Shown piece after piece: positions 36,047-43,996 of a DNA stretch of 64,000 nt (its first letter is position 1; every line of letters begins with the position of its first letter). The notes beneath the pieces were generated by a model. The model ran no database searches, was not told the DNA's origin, and saw only the letters and a list, made by a program, of their open reading frames with translations. A program made the position numbers and the translations under genes. Source of the stretch: Rudanella paleaurantiibacter (GTDB lineage Bacteria > Bacteroidota > Bacteroidia > Cytophagales > Spirosomataceae); NCBI RefSeq assembly GCF_009184635.1, contig NZ_WELI01000001.1, forward strand, positions 310,001-374,000. Reading direction: 5' to 3'.

Positions 36047-37546
36047 TCAACGTTGGGATAAAAGAGTACGAAAACTGAGCATGGCCCCCAAACTGTTGCT
36101 GAGCCAACGCCCTTCGTCGGCGGCTACGGTGAGCCGTACCTGCGACTGCGTGCCCCACCGCACGGGTACCAGTACCTCGGCCATGCCCGATAGTTGCGTG
36201 CGCGGGGTACGGGGGTCGTGCCAGATAGGGCGACCAAAGTTGCGGCTGTGCGACACTAGCGCCCGTACCTGTACACCCGAAGGCCAGCCGCCCAGCAACC
36301 CCAGGTGCAGCACCTGTACCCGGTTGTTGCTGATCATCATACGACCGAACCCCCCGCGCAAATCGCGCAGGTCGGGGCGGGTGTCGAGGTAACGTGTCAG
36401 AAATGGCGTTCCCAGTACCCGCTGCTGATGGGTCCAGCCGTCGCGGTACTGATAATTATTGAAATAGTCGTCGGCTCCGTCGTACTGCCGGTTTTTAGTG
36501 TCGATGGTAAATCCGCCCTGATTCATGGTGGTCAGGAGTTCGGCCGTAACCTGCTGCAGCCGAAACCCCGTGCCGATCTCGGGAGCCGCGTTGCGCCACC
36601 GCAGGCCGTACAGCCCGTCGGGCATATTTTGCATGGCTACCCCCGATTTGTCTTCGAACGGGTGCTGGTAGTACAGATACCAGTTGGCCCGGCTACCGGC
36701 CAGTTCGAGGGCCACGTCGATAGAGCCGAGGTGGTTGCCTACCCGGTTGAGCAGGTCAAACTGGCTGTACTGGGCCGAGTCGCTGGCCGGGGGCTGATCT
36801 ACGGTGATGACCCGCCAGTAATCGCGGAGCGAGCTGGGGAGCCGACCACCGGGCGCGAGTTTTCCCACGGCTTCGGACCGGCCACCCCATTGCGCATGGT
36901 GCGTGACGCCCCCAAACAGCCGAACCCGGTTGCGAAACAGGCTGACTCGGCCAAACAGGGCTTTCTGATGCAGAAATGACCCCTGCACCGAGTCGGTGTT
37001 ACTAAACCAGCCATGCGCGTACAGGGCCGACACCGCCAGAATCCCTTTGGTGAAGCCCACGGGCACAAACCCCCGCGTGCCAATCTGTAGTTTCGGAATC
37101 GGCATTGCATTGCCCGACCAGGCGTAGCTACCCGATGTCAGCAGGGTGTCGCCCAGGCCAAACACCTCGCGCCGTTTGCCGACATAAAGTTCAAACGCAC
37201 CGAGCCGGGCGCTGGCGTAAGCCTCGGGGAGCAACACCCGGGCGGCACCGGGCGCGGCTGTGCCTACAGCTTCAAGGCCCAGTTTCAGGTGTACCTGTTT
37301 GGGGTTGTCGGGGTCGCCCAGAAACCGGACGGCGCCCACCCGTACCAGACCGGCTGGTGCATTGAGCGGAACAATTCCGTACTGGCGCGAGCGCAGCCAG
37401 AAGGGCGTCGACGAGCCCGAAGCCACCAGCCCCCCGGCCTCGGCAAACACCCGTTGCCCCCGTTGGGTGGTGTCCGGAATTTGTTGCGCGAAGCCAGGAG
37501 TCAGAGCGGCAATGGCCGTGAGGCCACCGAAGAAAAGTCGTTTCAT
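36047..37546 (-). CDS. Wzi-like capsule assembly outer-membrane protein
   Basis: 499 residues. A signal peptide (MKRLFFGGLTAIAALTPGFA) is followed by a barrel with the Capsule_assemb_Wzi pattern: STPFWLRSRQYGIVPLNAPA, LLPEAYASARLGAFELYVGK, and many alternating aromatic strands. Wzi proteins attach or organise capsular polysaccharide at the outer membrane. The ATG at 37546 is chosen because it begins the signal peptide. It is the third gene of the leftward operon and supports surface attachment rather than purely released slime. Confidence 0.85.
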   Translation of the reverse strand: MKRLFFGGLTAIAALTPGFAQQIPDTTQRGQRVFAEAGGLVASGSSTPFWLRSRQYGIVPLNAPAGLVRVGAVRFLGDPDNPKQVHLKLGLEAVGTAAPGAARVLLPEAYASARLGAFELYVGKRREVFGLGDTLLTSGSYAWSGNAMPIPKLQIGTRGFVPVGFTKGILAVSALYAHGWFSNTDSVQGSFLHQKALFGRVSLFRNRVRLFGGVTHHAQWGGRSEAVGKLAPGGRLPSSLRDYWRVITVDQPPASDSAQYSQFDLLNRVGNHLGSIDVALELAGSRANWYLYYQHPFEDKSGVAMQNMPDGLYGLRWRNAAPEIGTGFRLQQVTAELLTTMNQGGFTIDTKNRQYDGADDYFNNYQYRDGWTHQQRVLGTPFLTRYLDTRPDLRDLRGGFGRMMISNNRVQVLHLGLLGGWPSGVQVRALVSHSRNFGRPIWHDPRTPRTQLSGMAEVLVPVRWGTQSQVRLTVAADEGRWLSNSLGAMLSFRTLLSQR

Positions 37547-37569
37547 TACGAGAGTTTGCAAACGGAGGG

Positions 37570-38499
37570 TCAAAATGAAAGATGTCGGCGCATACGGGTC
37601 AGGTCCGATAAAACCCGGCTGGTCAGGCGGGTGGGCAGGCTAAACCGCTGCCGCATACCCCGCACGTAATGGCTGGAGCAAACGAGCGAATCGGGAAACG
37701 TGAACGTTTGCCGGGTGCCGGGGTCCAGGATGGTTTCGTACCGGTTATAGCCTGATGTGTTGGTTGAGTCGAGGCTGAAACCGATGTTCCGAATTTTCGA
37801 TACGGTCGGGTAGAGGGTTACACCCTGATGTTTGGCTTGTGCATAACACCACCGGATGGCCCACGAGTCAATTTCTTTGGTGCGCCAGCGCCGGAGCATC
37901 CTGGGTCGGTCGCTGCCGAAGTACGCAAATTGGCGGTAACGGGTTTTGTCGGCCACAAACTCATCATAATCGGCTACTGACCAGTCGGCCTTGGCCCACC
38001 GGTCGGCCCAGGTAGCCCACCCCCACGAACTCGTGCGGGGAAATACGTACGCATCAAACGGATAATGGGCGGGTTTGGTAAACGGAAAGGTATAGCCAGA
38101 AATAGAAAACAGCTGCGGCTCATGCGCGTAGTGCGTGAGTGCGCTGTTCATGTAATCGAGGAAGTTGGGCGTAGTAAGCAGGTCGTCTTCCAGTACGATA
38201 ACCTTGCCATACTGCGCCATCACGGCCGATACGCCCGTAATGACCGAGGTGGCTAACCCTCGGTTTTCGGAGGCATAGTGCCGATACACGTTTCGGAATC
38301 CATCAACCGCGTCGACAATAGCCCGCACGGCTGCTACTTTAGGCTCATCGGCGGGTTTTTTAGGTCCATCGATAAACACATGCAAATCGCTCTGGGAAGC
38401 CAGATAATTAGCCCGCAGGGCGTCGAGCGTCTGTTGAATTTCGGCGGGGCGTTTATAGCCAAACAACACAATCGGGGCTAACGAATGAGGTGCGTTCAT
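37570..38499 (-). CDS. Glycosyltransferase, GNT-I/sugar-transferase-like
   Basis: 309 residues. The start APIVLFGYKRPAEIQQTLDA resembles GNT-I-like and HlpA-like GT-A enzymes. The metal-binding motif is VIVLEDDLLTTPNFLDYMN, and the following FPRTSSWGWATWADRW is typical of this group in polysaccharide loci. It overlaps the WecG-like gene by 4 nt (ATGA) and precedes wzi by 23 bp. Confidence 0.88.
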   Translation of the reverse strand: MNAPHSLAPIVLFGYKRPAEIQQTLDALRANYLASQSDLHVFIDGPKKPADEPKVAAVRAIVDAVDGFRNVYRHYASENRGLATSVITGVSAVMAQYGKVIVLEDDLLTTPNFLDYMNSALTHYAHEPQLFSISGYTFPFTKPAHYPFDAYVFPRTSSWGWATWADRWAKADWSVADYDEFVADKTRYRQFAYFGSDRPRMLRRWRTKEIDSWAIRWCYAQAKHQGVTLYPTVSKIRNIGFSLDSTNTSGYNRYETILDPGTRQTFTFPDSLVCSSHYVRGMRQRFSLPTRLTSRVLSDLTRMRRHLSF

Positions 38500-39299
38500 G
38501 AGCGTTGCGGGTTAAGCATGAGTCGGAACGAGTGCCGGGCCAGGTGCAACAGAAACAGCGAGTTGGTCACGGCATAGCGTTTAAACAGCCGCCGGGGCTC
38601 CATAGCCAGCCGGTAGGCCCATTCGAGCCCGTTTTGCTGCATCCAAAGGGGCGACCGCGACTGCACCCCGGCCAGAATGGGGAGCGCCCCGCCAATACCG
38701 AGCAGCACGGCCCCAATACGACCCCGCATTTGCGCCATCCAGCGTTCCTGCTTGGGGCATCCGAGGGCTACAAACACCAGCCGGGCACCCGACGCGTTGA
38801 TCTGGTCAATGGTCGCTTCTTCCTCGGCCGGGGTGAGCGGCCGAAACGGGGGCGACAAAACGCCGGCAATCTGCAGGTTGGGGTGCCGTTCCTGGCAAAC
38901 GGCTACCGTTTTGGCCAGTACATCGGGCGTGGAACCGTAGAAAAAGACCGGCAGGCTCTCGTCGGCTGCCCGCCGAACCAGGTCGGGTAGCATATCGATA
39001 CCGGCCACCCGATCCTGCCGAATCTGGCGTTGCAGCCGGATAGCCCAGGTCAGGGGTACGCCATCGGCACACACCCAGTCGGCCCCGTTGACCAGTTCGG
39101 CAAACTCTTTCTTTTGTTGGCCTTCAATGGTCATGTGCACGTTGGCAAAGCAGACCGTCCGCGACTCGCCCTGTTGAGCGGCCCGGATAATCGACTCCCG
39201 AATGTGGTCGTACGAGCCGAGGGAGACGTTGAGGCTAATTACGGGCGCTCGTTCGGGCTGTTGAGCGCGTATGGGCGAACCGTTTGTAAAACTGGACAT
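38496..39299 (-). CDS. WecG/TagA/CpsF family glycosyltransferase
   Basis: 267 residues. Motifs: VCADGVPLTWAIRLQ, then VFFYGSTPDVLAKTVAV, then RLVFVALGCPKQERWM with the conserved catalytic region, and GGALPILAGVQSRSPLWMQQ. This family adds the second sugar, such as N-acetylmannosamine (or its uronic acid), to a polyprenyl-linked primer. It is the first gene of the four-gene leftward operon. Confidence 0.93.
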   Translation of the reverse strand: MSSFTNGSPIRAQQPERAPVISLNVSLGSYDHIRESIIRAAQQGESRTVCFANVHMTIEGQQKKEFAELVNGADWVCADGVPLTWAIRLQRQIRQDRVAGIDMLPDLVRRAADESLPVFFYGSTPDVLAKTVAVCQERHPNLQIAGVLSPPFRPLTPAEEEATIDQINASGARLVFVALGCPKQERWMAQMRGRIGAVLLGIGGALPILAGVQSRSPLWMQQNGLEWAYRLAMEPRRLFKRYAVTNSLFLLHLARHSFRLMLNPQRS

Positions 39300-39470
39300 T
39301 GAGTGATTTATCGTTTTTGGTTTCTGGTTTATCGTTGTTAGGGTAAGGTCCAGATTTTTGGAGTGGCCGACGTTTCAGTGTATCGGTTTGGGGTTATGAT
39401 TACGTGGGAACTGGCTTAGAAGGTCTTGGGCAGAGCACAGAATCGAACTGCCAATCTTTATAAACTCACG

Positions 39471-40232
39471 TTACAAAAGCTTCTGATTCACAAGAGGTTG
39501 TTTCGAAAGCAAGTCCCAGTCGGCTGAGGTGAATACGGCGGGCAAACAGGCCAAATCAGCCTCTCGGTGCAGATCACTGCCCAGAAAGTCAACACAGTGT
39601 TCCTGCAAAAGCAATTGCGCGAACCGCTGGGTTCGGGAGCCGTACCGCCCCGTCAGCGACAAGAGGTTGAGCTGCATATGGCACCCCTGGGCTCGTAATT
39701 GCTTGAGCAAATACGGCTCGGTCTGGTAATAGCGATACCGTTCCGGGTGGGCCAACACGGGGGTGTAGCCTTTCACCTGCATAGCAAAAATCCAGTCGGT
39801 GAGTTGCCGGGGCGCGGCTGCCCACCCGGTTTCGATCAGCACATACTGAGCCTCTCCGAATGTCATAAGCGAGTCGGTCCGGAGCTGATGGTCAAAGTTC
39901 TCATCGAGCAGGTATTCGGCTGCCACACTAAACGTAATTGGCAACTCCGCATCGGCAATGGCTGCCCGCACCAGGGCTTCTTTCTCGCGCAACAAGGCTA
40001 CCGTGTTGGGGTGGTAATCCTGGCTAATGTGCGGGGTACAAACCACCCGCCGGATACCCCACTGCGCGTATTGCCGGAGGCACGTCATGGTTTCGTCGAG
40101 GGTTTTCACCCCATCATCGACGCCCGGAAGCAAGTGATTGTGCATATCTACGGGCCATGTAGCCGCCATGCGCTCCTGAAAAGGGCCATCGTCGGGTTTC
40201 CCCATACGCCACCGTCGAAAATACTCCCACAT
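39471..40232 (-). CDS. CpsB/CapC-type tyrosine-protein phosphatase (PHP fold)
   Basis: 253 residues. The PHP metal site begins MHNHLLPGVDDG with further ligands in CTPHISQDYHPNT, a central VAAEYLLDENF, and LAHPERYRYYQ then FLGSDLHR. This family is a manganese-dependent phosphatase that removes phosphate from Wzc-type kinases. The wzc-like kinase at 25.2-27.5 kb is the likely substrate. A 171-bp gap separates it from the wecG-like gene. Its short N-terminus carries no signal peptide, consistent with the cytoplasm. Confidence 0.92.
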   Translation of the reverse strand: MWEYFRRWRMGKPDDGPFQERMAATWPVDMHNHLLPGVDDGVKTLDETMTCLRQYAQWGIRRVVCTPHISQDYHPNTVALLREKEALVRAAIADAELPITFSVAAEYLLDENFDHQLRTDSLMTFGEAQYVLIETGWAAAPRQLTDWIFAMQVKGYTPVLAHPERYRYYQTEPYLLKQLRAQGCHMQLNLLSLTGRYGSRTQRFAQLLLQEHCVDFLGSDLHREADLACLPAVFTSADWDLLSKQPLVNQKLL

Positions 40233-40438
40233 ACCTTTCTATCCACTCAAAACGCCAAACCCATCCGACTACCGTACTGCGTTTGTACACGTACTCCACT
40301 CCTGAAGAGGGATTCTTTAGCTGTTACGGTGATCGTTTGAGTCGACCTACTTTGGTTTGGCATAACAAAAAAAGCTAATTTTATTAAATGTTCATATTAA
40401 ATTGCATACAGAGTTCTAAACTATCCCCTTAGTGTGTA

Positions 40439-40446
40439 TAGGTTTG
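40439..40446 (+). promoter_or_regulatory. Candidate -7 box upstream of the epimerase
   Basis: TAGGTTTG matches TAnnTTTG and ends 29 nt before the ATG at 40476, in an AT-rich leader. No convincing -33 element. Confidence 0.35.
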
Positions 40447-40475
40447 TGTGTTAAACCGCTCATTGTTTGCGCGTT

Positions 40476-41438
40476 ATGAATGTACTGATTACGGGAGGAG
40501 CCGGTTTTATTGGATCAACGTTGGCGGGCCGACTGCTGCGTGAGGGGTATCGGGTGAGTATTGTCGACAATTTCAACAGTGCCTACGATCCGGCCCTGAA
40601 ACGCCAGAACATCCGGCGGCTGGGCCCGGCCGGGTCGGTGATGGTGTACGAGGGCGACGTGCGGCAACCGCAGTTTATGCGTCACGTACTTCGGCACGAG
40701 GCCGTTGATGTGGTTGTGCACCTGGCGGGTCTGGCGGGTGTGCGGCCATCCTTACAAAACCCAACTGCTTACTTCGATCATAACCTCAACGGCACCACAG
40801 TGCTGCTCGACGCCATGCGCGATACGGGCGTTAGTCGGGTGGTGGTAGCCTCGTCGTCGTCGGTGTACGGCAACCGGGTGCAGGGGCCTTTTCTCGAAAC
40901 CGACCCGGCCGATGAACCAGTATCGCCCTACGCGCTTTCCAAACGGGCGGTTGAGCTGGTGTGCAGTCAGTACAGCCGTTTGTATGGTCTCAATGCGTAC
41001 TGTTTGCGCCTGTTTACGGTGTACGGCCCCCGGCAGCGGCCCGATATGGCCATTTCGCGGTTTCTGCATCAGCTGTACCGGGGGCAGCCCGTCCGGCTTT
41101 TCGGCGATGGACACAGTCAGCGCGATTATACGTACGTCGATGATATTGTCGACGGTATGGTACGGGCCATCCGGCGGGTGAGTGGGTACGAGGTGATCAA
41201 TCTGGGTAGCGCGGCTCCGGTATCGCTGCTCGAACTGGTCTGGTTGCTGCGTGATATTACCGGGCGGCATTCGCCCATTGAATGGCAGGCCGATCAGCCG
41301 GGCGATGTTCCACTGACTTACGCCGACATTGACAAAGCCCGGCGGTTGCTCGGCTATGCGCCAGCCACCAATTTGCGCGAGGGCCTCACACACATGGTCG
41401 AGCAGTTAGGAAAACCGACCGTACTTTCTCTATCATGA
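40476..41438 (+). CDS. NAD-dependent sugar-nucleotide epimerase (extended SDR)
   Basis: 320 residues. The Rossmann motif VLITGGAGFIGSTLAGRLL is followed by SIVDNFNSAYDP, a catalytic triad region SSSSVYG and YALSKRAVE (Tyr-x3-Lys), and RLFTVYGPRQRPDMA. This pattern is closest to UDP-glucuronate/galactose 4-epimerases. It supplies a nucleotide sugar to the EPS pathway. The ATG at 40476 gives the standard start. Its stop overlaps the following GT2 (ATGA). Confidence 0.93.
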   Translation: MNVLITGGAGFIGSTLAGRLLREGYRVSIVDNFNSAYDPALKRQNIRRLGPAGSVMVYEGDVRQPQFMRHVLRHEAVDVVVHLAGLAGVRPSLQNPTAYFDHNLNGTTVLLDAMRDTGVSRVVVASSSSVYGNRVQGPFLETDPADEPVSPYALSKRAVELVCSQYSRLYGLNAYCLRLFTVYGPRQRPDMAISRFLHQLYRGQPVRLFGDGHSQRDYTYVDDIVDGMVRAIRRVSGYEVINLGSAAPVSLLELVWLLRDITGRHSPIEWQADQPGDVPLTYADIDKARRLLGYAPATNLREGLTHMVEQLGKPTVLSLS

Positions 41439-42430
41439 AAAAACCATACCTCTCGGTTGTTGTGGGGGTGTACAACGAGGCCGGCAACATTGCCCCGCTT
41501 ATCAGTCAGCTGAGCGCGGCCCTCGAACCCGTCGATTACGAACTGATTTATGTGAACGACGGCTCGACCGATGCCACACTGACCGAGCTGAAGGCGATGG
41601 CTCATCCGCGTTTGACGGTGCTGGATTTACAAAAGAACTACGGGCAAAGTCTGGCTCTGGCTGCCGGTATCGACGCAGCCACGGGGGCCTTTATCGTCAC
41701 GATGGACGGCGATGGCCAAAACGACCCGACCGATATTCTGCGGATGCTCGAAACTGCCGAACGGCAGGACGTAGATCTGGTCATGGGTATTCGGCAGGCC
41801 CGGCAGGATGGGTTCTGGCTCCGAAAACTGCCCAGTCAACTGGCCAATGCGCTGGTGCGTTGGGTGCTCAAAGCGCCTGTGCAGGACAATGGCTGTGGCA
41901 TTAAGCTGTTTCGGGCTGAGCTGGCCAAGTCCATCGGGCTCTATGGCGAGATGCACCGGTTTGTGGGTATTCTGGCCTATCTGGAGGGGGCGCGGATCGT
42001 ACAAGTGCCTGTGCGGCATCATGCCCGCACCATTGGCCAGTCGAAATACGGTCTGAGCCGCACCTTTCGGGTGTTGAGCGATCTCATTTACCTGTATTTC
42101 CTGAAACGCTACCGGCACAAGCCCATGCACCTGTTTGGAGGGCTCAGCTTGTTGCTGGCCACCGTGGGGGCATTGCTGTGGGTTGGGCAGGGGCTGGGTT
42201 TCCGGTCCGAATCGTTCAGTTTGGTCACGTTGGGTGCGGTGGCCATGCTGGGGAGCCTGCAACTGGCTGGTATGGGGTTGCTGGCTGAGGGTCAGCTACG
42301 TACCTATCACGAATCGCAGGGGAAGAAGCCGTACCGGGTTCGGCGGGTGTTCAGGGCTTCGGGCGGGTCAGGTCGGTCAGTCGCTGCCCCTGTTGCCGCC
42401 CCCATCGCAACTGCTTGGCCTGCCCAATAA
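41435..42430 (+). CDS. Membrane GT2 (DPM1/ArnC/GtrB-like)
   Basis: 331 residues. The N-terminal GT-A domain has LSVVVGVYNEAGNIAPL, YVNDGSTDAT and MDGDGQNDP. Further C-terminal are VRHHARTIGQSKYGLSR and two membrane helices (LFGGLSLLLATVGALLW, LVTLGAVAMLGSLQLAGMGLL). This family makes polyprenyl-phosphate sugars. One product could feed the GT39 enzyme at 21.4 kb (inference). The last ~20 residues (Ala/Pro-rich) lie in an 80-bp convergent overlap with the CLC gene and look non-native. Confidence 0.92.
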   Translation: MKKPYLSVVVGVYNEAGNIAPLISQLSAALEPVDYELIYVNDGSTDATLTELKAMAHPRLTVLDLQKNYGQSLALAAGIDAATGAFIVTMDGDGQNDPTDILRMLETAERQDVDLVMGIRQARQDGFWLRKLPSQLANALVRWVLKAPVQDNGCGIKLFRAELAKSIGLYGEMHRFVGILAYLEGARIVQVPVRHHARTIGQSKYGLSRTFRVLSDLIYLYFLKRYRHKPMHLFGGLSLLLATVGALLWVGQGLGFRSESFSLVTLGAVAMLGSLQLAGMGLLAEGQLRTYHESQGKKPYRVRRVFRASGGSGRSVAAPVAAPIATAWPAQ

Positions 42431-43655
42431 CCTGCGCGCCGTAGATACCCCGGTGCCCGGTGCACAGGTACGCCACTACGCAGGCAATAGCTACGTAAGG
42501 GCCGCAGGCTACGCCAAACAGTTCGAGCGCCATCAGAATGCAGGCCAGGGGGGTATTGGCCGCCCCGGCAAATACAGCTACAAAGCCCATACCGGCCAGC
42601 AGGGCCGTGGGTAAGGGGAGCCAGGCCGAGAGGGCACTGCCCAGCGTGGCCCCGATAAAAAACAGGGGAGTAACCTCGCCCCCTTTGAACCCGGCACCGA
42701 GCGTAAGGGCTGTAAACAGGATTTTGAGGATGAAATCGGCAGGCGAAAGGGTCTGCTCAAACGATTCGACAATAACTGGTACGCCCAGGCCAATGTAGCG
42801 CGTACTGCCGAGGGCCCACACGGCTCCGGCTACCAACGTACCGCCCACCAGCGGCCGGAGGGGTGCAAACGCCAGCCGGGCTTTGAATGCCCGCCCGATG
42901 CGGTGGGTCAGGGTGCTGAACAGGATAGCCGTTGCCCCAAAGACAAGGCCCGCCAGAGCCGCATAGAGCGCGTAGGCGGGCGTGAGGTCGGGCACGGCCG
43001 GGATGTGGTAATGGGTATGCCCAACCTGCCACCACCGCGTGACGTAATCGGCCCCAATAGCCGCAGCAAAGGCCGGAAACAGGGCCTCGTAACTCAGCCG
43101 ACCCACCAGAAACACTTCTAAGCCAAATATCGCCCCGGCCAGCGGAGTACCAAACACCGAGCCGAACCCCGCACTGATACCCGCAATGAGCAGGAGCCGA
43201 CGGTCGCGGGGGCGCAGGCGAAACACGGGCGTAAGCCGGTCGGCAATAGCCCCACCCAGTTGTAGGGCCGTACCCTCGCGCCCGGCCGAGCCCCCAAACA
43301 GGTGCGTACCCACCGTACCGATCAGAATGAGCGGTGCCATCCGAAACGGAATGGGCGACCGGGGCCGGTGAATGGTTTCGAGGAGCAGATTGTTGCCACC
43401 TTCGACCGACCGCCCCCAGTAGTGATACATCAGCCCAATTAGAAAGCCGCCGAGGGGCAGCAGGGCAATTATCCAGGGGTTCGATTCGCGCCAGTTGGTG
43501 GCCCAGTCGAGGGCGACGAGAAACAGAGCCGAAGCCGAGCCAACGCCTACCGAAAGGAGCGTACAGATGACCAGCCACCGCGTAATAAAAACGAGAGAGG
43601 GAGCCCACCGGGCCAGAGCCGTCAGGGAATCAACAGGAGAAAGACGAGCCGCCAT
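42351..43655 (-). CDS. CLC family anion transporter, fluoride-type (CLC-F) features
   Basis: 434 residues with the CLC duplicated helical fold. The gating-glutamate motif is GSAGREGT (Glu127) rather than the common GREGP. The site normally GSGIP is GGNNLL (86-91). The later motif is GGEVTPLFFIGA (325-330 and on) in place of GxFxP. As known from the literature on fluoride/proton CLC antiporters, these deviations mark the CLC-F clade. It likely exports fluoride, though a general chloride transporter cannot be excluded. The 3' end overlaps the convergent GT2 gene by 80 bp. No fluoride riboswitch pattern was seen upstream. Confidence 0.85.
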   Translation of the reverse strand: MAARLSPVDSLTALARWAPSLVFITRWLVICTLLSVGVGSASALFLVALDWATNWRESNPWIIALLPLGGFLIGLMYHYWGRSVEGGNNLLLETIHRPRSPIPFRMAPLILIGTVGTHLFGGSAGREGTALQLGGAIADRLTPVFRLRPRDRRLLLIAGISAGFGSVFGTPLAGAIFGLEVFLVGRLSYEALFPAFAAAIGADYVTRWWQVGHTHYHIPAVPDLTPAYALYAALAGLVFGATAILFSTLTHRIGRAFKARLAFAPLRPLVGGTLVAGAVWALGSTRYIGLGVPVIVESFEQTLSPADFILKILFTALTLGAGFKGGEVTPLFFIGATLGSALSAWLPLPTALLAGMGFVAVFAGAANTPLACILMALELFGVACGPYVAIACVVAYLCTGHRGIYGAQVIGQAKQLRWGRQQGQRLTDLTRPKP

Positions 43656-43786
43656 AGAGGGTATTAAATTACAATATTCTCCCGCAAAGCCCCGCGCCTT
43701 TATGCGGCAGCGGCCGACCGTCGGGGATATAATCGGGGCGCCCCGTGGCGGATCAACGCGCCCGAATGGGTGTAAGGTTCTGTGCG

Positions 43787-43933
43787 TCAGACTGGTGGGT
43801 TAGTGTCTTTCGAGATAAGATACCGGACGTATGCCGAAAAGTTAAGACCTAACTTTTTAGCCGCTTCTTCGGCCTGCTTATGTAGACTTGGGTTCATACG
43901 AACCAAATAGGCTTTTTGAGTTTCCTTTTCCAT
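43787..43933 (-). CDS. Small ribbon-helix-helix DNA-binding protein next to TnpB
   Basis: 48 residues, read directly from the sequence. It begins MEKETQKAYLVRMNPSLHKQ and continues AEEAAKKLGLNFSAYVRYLI. The pattern is one beta strand (KAYLVRMNP) then two helices, the Arc/MetJ/CopG fold that binds operators as dimers. It is transcribed away from the tnpB gene, and its ATG overlaps the left arm of a 17-bp inverted repeat, the kind of site such proteins bind. It may repress itself and tnpB, or be an orphan antitoxin. No toxin partner is visible on the other side. Composition is AT-richer than its neighbours. Confidence 0.75.
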   Translation of the reverse strand: MEKETQKAYLVRMNPSLHKQAEEAAKKLGLNFSAYVRYLISKDTNPPV

Positions 43934-43974
43934 ATCACTTGCAAATATATATCATAAATATTTGCAAGTGATAT
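43932..43974. promoter_or_regulatory. Perfect 17-bp inverted repeat between the RHH gene and tnpB
   Basis: ATATCACTTGCAAATAT (43932-43948) and its exact reverse complement (43958-43974) enclose a 9-nt spacer. It lies in the only gap between divergent starts, overlapping the RHH start codon. It may be an operator for the RHH protein. Alternatively it is the left-end subterminal hairpin of the insertion element. The two are not exclusive. Confidence 0.65.
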
Positions 43975-43996
43975 ATAAATGATATACAATTGCGTA

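Noticed and set aside
39428-39465. tRNA-like fragment (AGAATCGAACTG in a T-loop-like setting, minus strand)
   Set aside because: Only the T-loop-like core fits; the T-stem pairs poorly and no anticodon arm, D-arm or acceptor stem could be assembled around it.
43656-43786. Fluoride (crcB) riboswitch upstream of the CLC gene
   Set aside because: I looked for the GATGGC...CTGATG-type pattern on the minus strand and saw no match, though a covariance model would be decisive.
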